From contig NGZR01000005.1 in assembly GCA_002197995.1 (NCBI GenBank), forward strand, positions 3,410,001-3,474,000: 64,000 bases of DNA, read 5' to 3'. Position numbers and translations under genes: made by a program. The notes below the pieces were generated by a model, which was given only the letters and a program-made list of their open reading frames with translations, was not told the DNA's origin and searched no databases. Below, in pieces: positions 22,591 through 31,697 of the stretch (positions within the stretch are counted from its first letter, which is position 1; each line of letters begins with the position of its first letter). This DNA comes from Gaeumannomyces sp. JS-464 (Eukaryota; Ascomycota; Sordariomycetes; Magnaporthales; Magnaporthaceae).

Positions 22591-23576
22591 TTAGCACCCT
22601 ATTTTTTTAGCGGTAAGCGTGTTTAAAAAGGCTGAAAACCGATAAATCGAAGGGCTGCAGTACGTGCGAGGTATAAAGGGGTAAATAAAGCAAAAAACGT
22701 CGTTTTGCAGGCAAAGAGACATAAACTCTTTAGTTATATGCGATCCGTGGCCATCCAATATCAAAAGCCGGGGTTTAGTGGTAGGAGGCCGGGTGCGAGG
22801 GAGGAAGACTTTTTGCAGCCATTCGACGGCCGTGCGATCCGTAGCCCACCCGCTATCTGTTACAGTAAATTCCCAGCTTTCGAATTGGCCTAGATTTTCC
22901 GGAAACCATTGCTCCTGTACGCTTTTTCCTTTGAAAATAATGAGGGGAGGAAGCGAGACCCCAGTGGCCGAGATGCATTCGATAAACGAGGTCCAGGTAC
23001 GGGATCCGGGCTTTTTCCTTTGTAAAAGCCGGCCTCCGCGAGGCCTAGAACGAGCCCGTTGCCCGTTTTGCCCTCCTGTAGGCCCCCCTCGTCGGCGTTG
23101 TACGTATTTTCCGGCTTGATCCCGGCCACCTCCGGTATCTGCAGGCGTTCCCACCACTGCTTTATTGTAGCAGTAGTAGCCCCTTTAATACGTGCAGCCT
23201 TTATCCGACGGCCTTTTCCGGTACGGATCTCCGGATATCGGCCTAAAAAACCACGGATCCAATGCTTCCCGAGGGGCAGGGAGGTACCCCCTTGCCGGAG
23301 GATCTCCTGTGCAAAAAACCGGACTTCTGCATGCGTTGGCGGGAGCCCTAGAGAGGCCTGCAACAAGATCCAGTCCGCTAGGCGCTTCTCCTGCTCAGGG
23401 GCTATCCGTTGATAGGGCTCTTGTGACTGCCGGATAGGTAGGGCGCCTCGGAGGCGGTCTTAAAGGGTTGACCTTGGTATCCCGTAGGCTCAGGCAGCCT
23501 CCCGGATTGGGACCTTCGCTTGCACCGCGGCGACGGCCTGTTCGACCTCTCGTTCCGTATATTGTTTCTCTAGCAT
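22591..23576 (-). pseudogene. pogo/Fot1-type DDE_1 transposase, inactivated
   Basis: The start is placed at ATG 23,576 because the next codons encode the N-terminal helix-turn-helix (LEKQYTEREVEQAV; VPIREAA, AYGIPRSTL). Two stops lie in that helix: TGA after REAA and TAA after RSTL, explained by CGA-to-TGA and CAA-to-TAA. The CENP-B-type HTH follows (LGLPPTHAEVRFFAQEIL, WIRGFLGRYPEI). Near 23,010 the frame shifts, then the catalytic core continues (SRTWTSFIECISATGVSLPP; LLILDGHGSHITKEF, with the second Asp). The core runs into a damaged C-terminus near 22,600. From family knowledge, it catalyses TA-targeted transposition. This copy is dead. Confidence 0.85.
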
Positions 23577-23678
23577 TTCGGCAATCGAATGCAGCAAAAA
23601 GTAAGGAAAACGGATTAGAATTGATGGAATCCCGTAAAATTGAAGTACGTGCGATGATCTGAGGCCGTGGGGCTGCCA

Positions 23679-23705
23679 GGTGGCCGGACAGGGGGTGCAC
23701 TGACT
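23679..23705. repeat. Right terminal inverted repeat
   Basis: Reverse complement begins AGTCAGTGCACCCCCTGTCC and matches the left end over about 27 bases with one C/T difference. TA follows directly at 23,706. Confidence 0.9.
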
Positions 23706-23866
23706 TAATCATACGTAAGCATATTGCAAACAAATTTCAGTGCACCCAATCACTGTAATTTCATGATAGATCCGACCCGGAATTCTCAATTGACTACCTA
23801 ACCAAGCTCAACATAGTAACTCTTAACTCTGACGGTCTCCCCGGCACCTTCAAACAGCCAACAGAC

Positions 23867-25081
23867 TCAGTCGACAACCTTGCCGCCAGCGGTCCAGGAC
23901 GAGCCATCAAACACCATGGTCGAGATGGTCGTCGGGTGGGACAGGGGCTTGTACAGGAGATACACCTTGCTCCCGGACTGAGCGGCTCCGAATTTGGTGC
24001 CCGGTACGTAGTCGGCCACCTTGGTGGTGCTGCCTCCAAGGACAATGTCCTGGATGGCGTACTTGGGGCCTTTGTCGACGTAGAAAAGGTGGGGACAGTC
24101 CTACTTGTCCGAATCGCTCGCGGCAAGGGGCGAGCTGATCTGGACCTTGTCCGAGGTAATGATGATTTTCTTGCCTGTGAGTGGCCGCGAATTTCGTTTT
24201 TTTTTCTGGTTAGCGGTCTGAAGTGACTTGGCTCAGGGGCTGAGAGTTGACATACTGTTCCAGCTCTCGTATCCGCCAGTATAGTATTCTATATCGCCGG
24301 AGTGATTTTGGAAGAACAGATGCGTGGTCGGGTTGGATAAGTTTGTCGATATCGATGTCCCCGGTAACGCCTGTGCAGGATCCTGGGGCAGGACCTTGCG
24401 GTAAACCCACTTCCAATCACTCTCAGAGCCGTTGCGGATCTCGGCCACCTCGGGATGGCCAGTCTCTTGGTCGATGCTTTAATTGTGTTAAGGGAGTAGT
24501 TAGCAGTGCTAGGAAATCAAGAACAGCCAGTTTTCTTTATGGACAAAAGAAATAGGGCATCTTTAGGAAACGAGCCACTCCTTGTCTCAAATCAGGGGCG
24601 TGGAGAAGTGAACTGACATGACGAAGAAGGCCCACTGATGGGCGCCAGAGGAGTTGTCGTGGCACACTCCACTGGACAGGCGCGTGGTCTGGATGGGGGC
24701 CCTGGCGATGTCGTCGGGCAGGTCGCTGGATGTCCAGTCATCACCTTTCGACAGCTGCTTCACCATGTCGCGGAGGTGACCATTGCCGTCCAGGAAGAAG
24801 ACATGGATCTGGAGAGAGGTATTAGTCGACCTCTGTTTCAAGTTGAGGGTTCAGAGAAGATTTACCGTCGACTTCTTCTCGAACATTCCGTCGTACTGGA
24901 CGTAGTAAGCCGTGATGGGGGAGCCGTAGCTGGCCGAGTCCGTGACAACGGTAGAGCTCTTGGACCACTCCTTGCCGTCCGAGGACTTGACCTCGTAGAT
25001 CTTGTTATCGTTGCCCTGGAAGTAGGCGTACATGGTTGACCCGGCCGAAACGACCGCTATGTCGGTTGACTGCAGGGACAT
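23867..25081 (-). pseudogene. Fungal lectin-like beta-propeller gene with in-frame TAG
   Basis: Four exons: 25081-24866, 24808-24618, 24476-24256, 24174-23867. The introns are 57, 141 and 81 bp with GT...AG. The exon lengths sum to 936 bp, exactly 312 codons, which supports the model. The product repeats a short blade pattern (TMYAYFQGNDNKIYEVKSSDG; VFFLDGNGHLRDMVKQL; TTHLFFQNHSGDIEYYTGG; DIVLGGSTTKVADYVPGTKF), as in fucose-binding fungal lectins. There is no signal peptide, so a cytoplasmic carbohydrate-binding protein is likely. Codon 234 is TAG (24,103-24,101) where CAG would fit. If real, it truncates the protein to 233 aa. The gene lies 160 bp from the RIP-marked transposon, so the C-to-T change may be RIP leakage. 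The lectin family assignment is moderately sure. Confidence 0.6.
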
Positions 25082-25230
25082 GATGGAAAGTTTTGAGGGC
25101 GAGTGGTGTGAGATGTGTCGAGGGTGAGATCTTTGCTGGATTTCAGGGTGGTGTTCAATGCTTTGAAGGTGCTTGGATGTGATGAGATGGAGACTTGGTC
25201 AAGAGGCTGAGAGCCTGGGGGACAAGTGCC

Positions 25231-25238
25231 TATTTATA
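25231..25238 (-). promoter_or_regulatory. TATA box of the lectin-like gene
   Basis: TATAAATA on the minus strand, about 150 bp upstream of the ATG at 25,081. Confidence 0.55.
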
Positions 25239-26787
25239 CACGAGGAACCTTGGCCTGCTCCGGCTCCGTCATTTTCTACATTCTGAACTACTATCGGGCT
25301 TAGGAGACTTTCTGGCCCTCGAGGCCCGTTGCGGGGCGGTAGAGTGTCGAGATTCTCTATCCGGTTACAGCTTGGCGCCAGTCCGGTGCCCGATTGCCTA
25401 GAGTGTAGTCGCATACACAGTCACGACGTCAACGTAAAAGCAGTGCATCCAGGACTAGTCTCTGTCTTGGAAAGCCCGAGACATGCATCCAGGTCGGACC
25501 GACTGGAGGCTTTGGACCCAACCCCAAACTGTGCAAGTGGCTCGAAAACAGATGCCACAACAGGCATACTCGGTCTGGCTAATGCTTGGAGAGCTGGAGA
25601 ATCGGGCTTGAATGCTATTGTCGCTGGTTGTGGTTGGCTGTGGAGCATTAGTTTCACTTTTGTGGCGTTTGAACTCGGGTCACAGGCCGCAAAGGTGGCC
25701 CGAGATCGATCAGACAAGAGATCCTTACCCGACACGGTCTGGCATCAGAACGGACAGGCCGGCGGATGCATGTGCTGGCAGCAATTAATCCCAATCCAGA
25801 TGGCCTGGTTGCGCCCACGCATGACAGGGAGGCTGGGTACGCGGCGGAGAGCCGGGGAGGTGAAAACAAAAAGGAGGCGGATGGACATTATTTTTACCAG
25901 TCCTGAAAGCATCACGGTGGGTAGCACGATGAGAGGATTGGGAGTGGGCCATCTCAACGCTGGAGTACACGACGGCGGGTGCCTGAATGCGTTCCTATAT
26001 CCAAGGAAAAGAAGCACGCACATTCGCCCATCGAAAGACGGTAACGCGGCCGGGCGCTTGGCGTGCATTGAGGCTGACGCACGGGAGTGGAGCGGCCGAA
26101 GATCACCTTTTAGCGCCCTCCGGCCGAGCGGGAAGCCCCGAGCCTCGACTAGGTAGCTCATGCGCCGCCCAGCCGTGATGCTGCTCGAGTTCCTTCACTT
26201 CTCCCCCAATCACCCTGCCATGTCGATGGTGTTGCCGCGCACAGCGCCGATGTTGCGTCACGGAGCGCCCGATCGCCTGCGGGCCGCGTACGTACGACGA
26301 GAGCGGGGTTGACGCCGCGTATCCCGCACGGCCCGATGGCGCAAGATGTAGTTGGATGATCGGCGGACGCTATAACGTCCGGCAGCCGCCACGGGAAGAT
26401 GCCGGTCGACGTGGTCTGGTGGACGGAGGTTGGCCGCCTGGGGTCGATTCGGGGATGTACAGTGTTTTGTTCCGAGCTTCTGTCTAGCGAGCTTTTTATG
26501 TCACTCGCCATTGTCAAATCGTTCAAGAGCATAATGTAGGTGAGCTATATAGCATTAATTAGGTGGGCACCTAGCTAGGGCCTAGGTATCCGTTTGGCAG
26601 GCGAACCGCACCACCATACATCATTCATCCCGTGCTTCACCACTCGAGCGTTGGGCCTCGCTAGCCCTTCGGGGCTAACAGCCTTTTGATGGGCCGGCGA
26701 GGATCAGGGGGGAGCGCCTCTGCGGGTCCCGCGAGACCGCCCCTCCGCATGTCCCAAGTCCTTGCCGCCGTGTTAATCCATTTCTTA
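25239..26787. other. Intergenic, no gene supported
   Basis: Several overlapping open frames exist on both strands (the longest 275 aa plus strand 25,329-26,156), but they show no domain, no consistent codon pattern and overlap one another. I regard them as chance frames in GC-rich DNA. A CCTAGCTAGGGCCTAGG stretch near 26,570-26,586 belongs to a short motif family that recurs in other intergenic regions of the window. Confidence 0.5.
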
Positions 26788-27366
26788 TTACCGGCACTGG
26801 ACCCACAGGTAGTCGAGCGAGGGGTTGCCAGGCCAGTTGAGGCAGAGCTTCACGGGCCTGCAGACCGCCTTGTTCCAGCCCTGGCTTCCAAAGTTCTTGT
26901 TGCAAATGTCGTCGGTGAAGGCCTTGTTCATGTCCAAAGCCTCGGCCGTATGCTTGTAGCACTGAAATAAAGGAAGGAGACTCGGGTGTTAGTCGGGGAA
27001 CGATCGTGAGGGTATAGATATCGCTCCTCATCAAGAGCGCGTGCTTGGATAGATGAGAGACTCACCAGACCACCGGGAAGGTCCCTAGTCTGCCAGCCAC
27101 CGGCCTGGCTGCACAGGTCGCCGGTCGCAAAGTAGCCCCTCTTGTCGACGCAGGCGCAGGCAATGCTGTCCATGACGAAGTTCCTAATGGCCCGGGCAGA
27201 TTCCGAGACGTGTTAGCGTGGATGTGGCTTCCCAGAGTCGGGCAAGGCCGAGAAACGGGGGCAACAGTGGGGATTGGTCTTACGGCGGGTTGGCGGCGGC
27301 GGCCTCGGGGGTGGGAGCAGCCACAGCGACGGCGGCCAGAGCCAGAACAGCAGCGAAGAACTTCAT
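26788..27366 (-). CDS. Small secreted cysteine-rich protein, 124 aa
   Basis: Three exons: 27366-27284, 27183-27066, 26961-26788. The introns are 100 and 104 bp with canonical GTAAG/GTGAG and TTAG/TCAG. The phases close to 125 codons including the stop. Residues 1-17 form a signal peptide (MKFFAAVLALAAVAVAA) followed by an Ala/Pro-rich spacer. The mature part has eight cysteines (CAC, DLC, CYKH, DIC, AVC, KLC, QC), an even number suited to disulphide bonds, and aromatic/Trp-rich motifs (GGWQTRDLPGG, LNWPGNP). I recognise no named family. Small size, secretion and cysteine content make it an effector-type candidate, which is inference only. Its TATA box is about 140 bp upstream. It lies between an AT-rich transposon block and housekeeping genes, a common setting for such proteins. 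Confidence 0.8.
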
Positions 27367-27502
27367 GGTGGCGACTGCGATAGTTGCTATAGGGAGGAAC
27401 AGCGGGTGTAATTGGGGAGCCGAGGAGTCAAGGTGCGCTTGTGGGGTGGTGGGCGGTGATGCAAGGGAGATCGGGAGGCAGGCTTGAGGGATAGAAAGGA
27501 TA

Positions 27503-27511
27503 CTTTATATA
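27503..27511 (-). promoter_or_regulatory. TATA box of the small secreted protein gene
   Basis: TATATAAAG on the minus strand, about 140 bp upstream of the ATG at 27,366. Confidence 0.6.
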
Positions 27512-28708
27512 CCGCGAACGCGCCCCCCGAGTAGGCGATGTCCAGCCAAGATGGACGGGTCCATCACACGCACTTCTGCTTACGTTTTCCTGTGCCCAAG
27601 TCAACTTCAACGGGGGTGAGATGCATCACTTGCAATTTATCGCCTGCCCACAGTTTCCTTGTGGCATGTAGTATATGTCGGGTTCTGGCGCCTTGCACTG
27701 TAACCTTCAGCATACGCTGGGGGGGAGTGCTGGTGTCGCATTTGATACCCATTGCGGCTGCAGGTCGGTGTTGGCCGCGAGCGCGGGGCTGGCAGGATGT
27801 CTGGCTCGTTAAGGTCCGTACAGTAATATTTGATGGCCTGCCGCCCTGGACATGACAGCGGCGACGGACGGCCGGATCAGGCTCGGAGGTGGGGGGTCCC
27901 CACCGGCAACGGCGGGTGACGCAACATGGCCGATTGCCGCTGTGGAGACGCCTGCCGACCTGCCTGGGTAGGCGCTCATGCCCGAGGCGAGGTGGCCAGA
28001 TGGGGCTTCTGGACCGCTGCCGGCTTCGCTGCACCGTCGTACCGCCGCCGGAAAATGGGACGCCCAAGGACGGATCGGAAGATGGGTGCCATGCTATCGA
28101 CATGGGCGCGCAATTACCCATGCATTTGTCATGCATCCCCTCGCCAGCGCTGGCGATCACTCAGGGACCGACGGCGGCAGCCCGATCCCTCATCCCTGTG
28201 AATTCAGGGGTCCACACCTCACCAACGCTGCGCTCGTCTGATCTAGCTTTCCTGCTTTCGTTTGCCCCCCCGGGATTGGGACGCGGCGGATCGGGACGGA
28301 CCCCTGGCGGAAGATCTCGAGCACCTGCCTTTCTGGACAAACAAGGCAGGATATCGGGCAGACAAGGCAGGCAGGTCGCCCACGAGCGCATCCGGCCCAG
28401 CCGCGCATTGCGCGTGGATGATTCCCAACATCCGCAGTGCTCTCCAAATCCCGCCGTTCCCCAGGCGGAGCATTGGAATGACCAAACGGCTCTGGTGTCT
28501 ATTCCAGGAAGGTGCTGACATCGGCTTTGAGCGCGACTACTGACCAGTGGTGGGCAAGGGGTGCCGTCGCATTCACTGCAGGTACTAATGTCGCCGTGCC
28601 TTGGCGTCAAAGTCGCTTCAATCTTGGCTGCCTCGAGTCTGAACTGAGAGGTCCCGGCGCCTCAATTCCTTTCACGCAGTTCCACGAGATCGGGGCGTGT
28701 TTGTGTGT
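27512..28708. other. Intergenic, no gene supported
   Basis: GC-rich with many overlapping chance frames on both strands (up to 209 aa) that lack domains and agree on no single frame. It carries the promoter of the small secreted protein gene at its left end and the 3' side of the 664-aa gene at its right end. Confidence 0.5.
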
Positions 28709-30703
28709 CTAACACATAGTAACGCTCTGCGGTATAGTGGCGTCATACATGGCCACGTCTGTGATCCATCCCTTTTCGATCCAGTAGTACGTGATGAACA
28801 CGTCCGACAAGGCCGCCAGGACCTGGGCCCCAGTGTACTCGCCGTCCGCGACGAGCGGGGTGCGATACTTCGTCGTCGCCGTCCCGTCTCTCAGGGCGGC
28901 CATGCCTGGCAGGGAGGCGCAGTCCAGCCAACCGTCCCTGCAGCTGACTTTGGCGGCGAGATATCGGCCAAGGGCATCGACCGAGCCTAGCGACTCCCGG
29001 ATGTCTCGCGATAGATCGGGGCAGCAGATGATAGCCCAGACGATGTCCCTGCCGTCTACGCCGTGGGGCGGGGTGATGATGCTTTTAAGCGCGCTCGACA
29101 CTTTGGCAAGGAGCCGCATATCGCCCACCGAAAAGACGGCGTGGCCGGTTTTGCGAGTGCGTTGCAGCTCGTTGCAAAGCCACATGGCGTGGCGCAAACG
29201 GTCTTCGTCTGGCTGCGGGCGCATTCCCAGGGCTGTCGGCGTTCCGTATACGGCAGGATAAATCCGCATAAGCTTGTTGGATTGCTCGTTGATATGCTTG
29301 TACGACTGGCGGATATCCGCGGACAAGATGTAGGTTGGTGAAAAGTAAAAGCCGTCCGGTTTCATAAGAAGCAGCGCGTCCTTCATTAGTTTAAAGAGGG
29401 CTTCGTCCATGTACAAGTCGCCGAGGTTGTAGGGATATTTGACGAGGTCAACATCCTCCTTGTCGACGAATTTGCGTTCGTACTCTAGGCACCCTTTCGT
29501 TGATAGACCACGGCTGCACGCCAGCTCACCGTTTATCACGACGGACAAAAGACCAAGACATGGCCGGAAGACCTGCATAGTGTCCTCCTTAATGTCCATC
29601 TTTTCCCGCAGGAGGGCCTCGAAGGATTCTGGCATCTCGTGCTCGTCAGCGCGCCGAGCCTTGCCAGGCCCATCGCGTTCAGTGTCGCGCTGCAGGGCCT
29701 TGGGGCGGTCTTTCTTCTTCCCGAAGAGCTTGAGCAAAATTTCATCGTCTGATAGGCTTTTAGAGGTGAGGTCCTGGAGCAACTGCTCCGGATGCACCTC
29801 GTGAGCGTCTTCAGGATCTTCCTCGTCCCGTGGGCCCTTGTCTCTGCTGACGCCGCCGAGATAAAGAGTTCTATCGTCTGGGAGGTAAAGGCCGCCAATC
29901 GAATTCCATAGTCGGGAGCGGAGGAAGTGATCCTCGCAGGGAACCTTGTAATCCTCCCAATAGGTATGCAGCCTGCTTAGAATCTGGTCGGGCTGCCACA
30001 TTCGCCTGCGAAACTCGACAATGCAACCGCTCGCGCTCGAGCGGAACTGCAGCCAGCCTAACGGACCGGACCACTGCATAGGCAAAGGCATCGGGGATTT
30101 GAAGCTTGGCTTATCCTCGTGGGATTGGAAGCCGAGAATCGAGCATATCCCAACGAGGTCTTTCCCAACCCAAGCCATCGGAACGACGCGGTTAACCAGT
30201 TCCGAAGCGTCCTGCATCTCGTAAAAGCCTTGGCTTTCGGGAGATAGCCCTAGCGCTTCCATAAAGTTAACCCAGCTGGCTTTGGCTTGCACGAAGGTGT
30301 TGCTGGCTTCTTCGTCGCTGGCGTTTAGCTTTTCCGGAAACCCGCGCGGGAACGTAAACCGAGGCTTCCAATTGCCGTCAACCAAGGAAGTGAGGCTGAC
30401 AGCCGGGGCATAGACTCTCCTTCGAAGGCCGAGGAGGGTCGTATTAGCAACTCTGGGCTCCCAGGGTCCGACTGCTTGCCTGGAAAGGCCCAGCCTGTAC
30501 AGTCTGTTTTGCGTTGCAAGCTGCGTGGCCGCGATGTAGACCGTTACAAGCGTGATTATGGCGATAAAAGCCGACGCAATAGATGACACGGTTTGGAGCC
30601 AGGAAAATGCATCGGGAATGTCTGACATTGCTGCCGCTGTGAAGTGCAAAATAAAAGATAAGCCGAAAGGGTTTGAAGACGACAATTCGTGGACGGGGGA
30701 CAA
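28709..30703 (-). CDS. Modin-like membrane-anchored fungal protein, 664 aa
   Basis: One uninterrupted frame. A single strong membrane helix lies at about residues 38-62 (SSIASAFIAIITLVTVYIAA). It is followed by a long soluble domain with conserved-looking blocks (QAVGPWEPRV, WKPRFTFP, ASWVNFMEALGLSPES, PMPLPMQWSGPLGWLQF, RLWNSIGGLYLP), a charged linker around residues 300-360 (DEEDPEDAHEVHPEQ, KKKDRPKALQRDTERD) and a C-terminal domain ending near SVTMC. This matches a family of ascomycete proteins often labelled modin, of unknown biochemical role; the label is from memory and only moderately sure. Residue Met26 (30,628) directly precedes the conserved start DIPDAFSWLQ and may be the real start. 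A TATA box lies at 30,861. The gene is divergent from the AAA ATPase gene. Confidence 0.75.
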   Translation of the reverse strand: MSPVHELSSSNPFGLSFILHFTAAAMSDIPDAFSWLQTVSSIASAFIAIITLVTVYIAATQLATQNRLYRLGLSRQAVGPWEPRVANTTLLGLRRRVYAPAVSLTSLVDGNWKPRFTFPRGFPEKLNASDEEASNTFVQAKASWVNFMEALGLSPESQGFYEMQDASELVNRVVPMAWVGKDLVGICSILGFQSHEDKPSFKSPMPLPMQWSGPLGWLQFRSSASGCIVEFRRRMWQPDQILSRLHTYWEDYKVPCEDHFLRSRLWNSIGGLYLPDDRTLYLGGVSRDKGPRDEEDPEDAHEVHPEQLLQDLTSKSLSDDEILLKLFGKKKDRPKALQRDTERDGPGKARRADEHEMPESFEALLREKMDIKEDTMQVFRPCLGLLSVVINGELACSRGLSTKGCLEYERKFVDKEDVDLVKYPYNLGDLYMDEALFKLMKDALLLMKPDGFYFSPTYILSADIRQSYKHINEQSNKLMRIYPAVYGTPTALGMRPQPDEDRLRHAMWLCNELQRTRKTGHAVFSVGDMRLLAKVSSALKSIITPPHGVDGRDIVWAIICCPDLSRDIRESLGSVDALGRYLAAKVSCRDGWLDCASLPGMAALRDGTATTKYRTPLVADGEYTGAQVLAALSDVFITYYWIEKGWITDVAMYDATIPQSVTMC

Positions 30704-31697
30704 GCGGAGAGCTAGAGGTCTGAGGAGAGGCAGTTGAAAAGATCTGGGATATGGAGCGCGGGTTTTGACAAGACGGGATAAGGGTGAATATGGTGGTGGA
30801 TGGGTGGTATCTGTACGACGAGATGCTCAGTTATCCAGAGCCAAAGAGAAAACGGTTTACTTTTTATATACGGCCGCGCCATATTCGGGGTGGCGGAGAG
30901 GTCGCGAACCACGCTCGGAGATAGCCGTGAGGCTGCCGTGCTGTCTCTAGATGTGCTATCCATAAGGCTGCGACTTGCTCATCGCTGCGTGCACCTGTGC
31001 GTTAGGCACTCCCGGTCGGGCAGAGCATTTGCCACAGTCGGGCCTCAAGAAATCCGAGATGACTCCAACGGAACAGGAGGCCTCATTAAGATAGAGCGTG
31101 TGAGTCCAAGATTGTGAGGCCCGAATGTCTCGTTGGACCTCGCTGGCGACGATCAATGTGTGCCTCGCTGCCTGCATTCTCAAGGATGGCGGTTAGCCCA
31201 TGCAGTGGCTGGCTAGGAGTCTTTGACGCCCCGACCTGCACTTCTCATGCAGTGGCTTGCTGTGACGAGCTGAAAACACATTGCGTGTGTAAGCGGCATC
31301 GCCGCCAAAGTTGAGGGAGATTGGGCATCAAAAGTACACTTGGCCATCGGCGCCATGCCCTGGGCTTTGTCTGCAATGACGAATCCCCTTCCCGATTGGA
31401 CTAGACCCCCGTCTGCCTTGTGCCCTGCTCGTGCGAACTGGGTCTGCCTTAATGCGGCAGCTGCAGAGCTTCAGGCATGTGTAAAAAAAATACTAGCGAG
31501 GGATATCGCGATGGGATTTTTGCACCACGGTATATAATCGGGATTTGCACACACTCCAAGGACATCTCACCCATGGCAACATTCTTTGGTTTAGCTAACA
31601 CCAAAACTTCGATACGCTAGTCGGCCCTGCCAGCGAGACAATTTTGTCATCCGTCGTGACTGAACAGTCTGGTTTTTCTGAGCTCCTTTGCCCCCTC
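30704..31697. promoter_or_regulatory. Divergent promoter region
   Basis: About 1 kb between two head-to-head genes. Minus-strand TATATAAAAA at 30,861-30,870 serves the modin-like gene. Plus-strand TATATAA at 31,531-31,537 serves the AAA ATPase gene. The sequence between holds no supported gene. Confidence 0.55.
31573..31620 (+). promoter_or_regulatory. Upstream open reading frame of the AAA ATPase gene
   Basis: ATGG in a strong fungal start context (CACCCATGG), 15 codons ending TAG, 36 bp after the TATA box and 77 bp before the main ATG. If the transcript starts near 31,560, ribosomes would meet this ATG first, so it could lower translation of the main frame. Confidence 0.45.

Larger units (their letters stand above)
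21867..23705 (-). mobile_element. pogo/Fot1-type DNA transposon, 1,839 bp
   Basis: Inverted repeats of about 27 bp (AGTYAGTGCACCCCCTGTCC... on the left; its mirror on the right) are flanked by TA at 21,865-21,866 and 23,706-23,707. The size equals the Fot1/Pot2 class. The left end repeats the inner 16 bases (CCCCTGTCCGGCCACC) twice in a row. It encodes one DDE_1 transposase on the minus strand with stops and frameshifts. The decay is far milder than in the block to its left and the GC content is high, so it is probably a later insertion at the heterochromatin edge or was only lightly hit by RIP. Confidence 0.9.

Noticed and set aside
25329..26156. 275-aa open frame on the plus strand
   Set aside because: GC-rich chance frame: no domain, overlapped by equally long frames on the other strand, and no start or splice context.
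27278..27283. Small secreted protein as a two-exon gene starting at a later ATG
   Set aside because: The three-exon model gives a signal peptide, closes all phases and uses canonical splice sites; the alternative has none of these.
27564..28610. Long overlapping frames (149-209 aa) on both strands
   Set aside because: Mutually overlapping, without motifs, and rich in Arg/Pro/Gly as expected from random GC-rich DNA.
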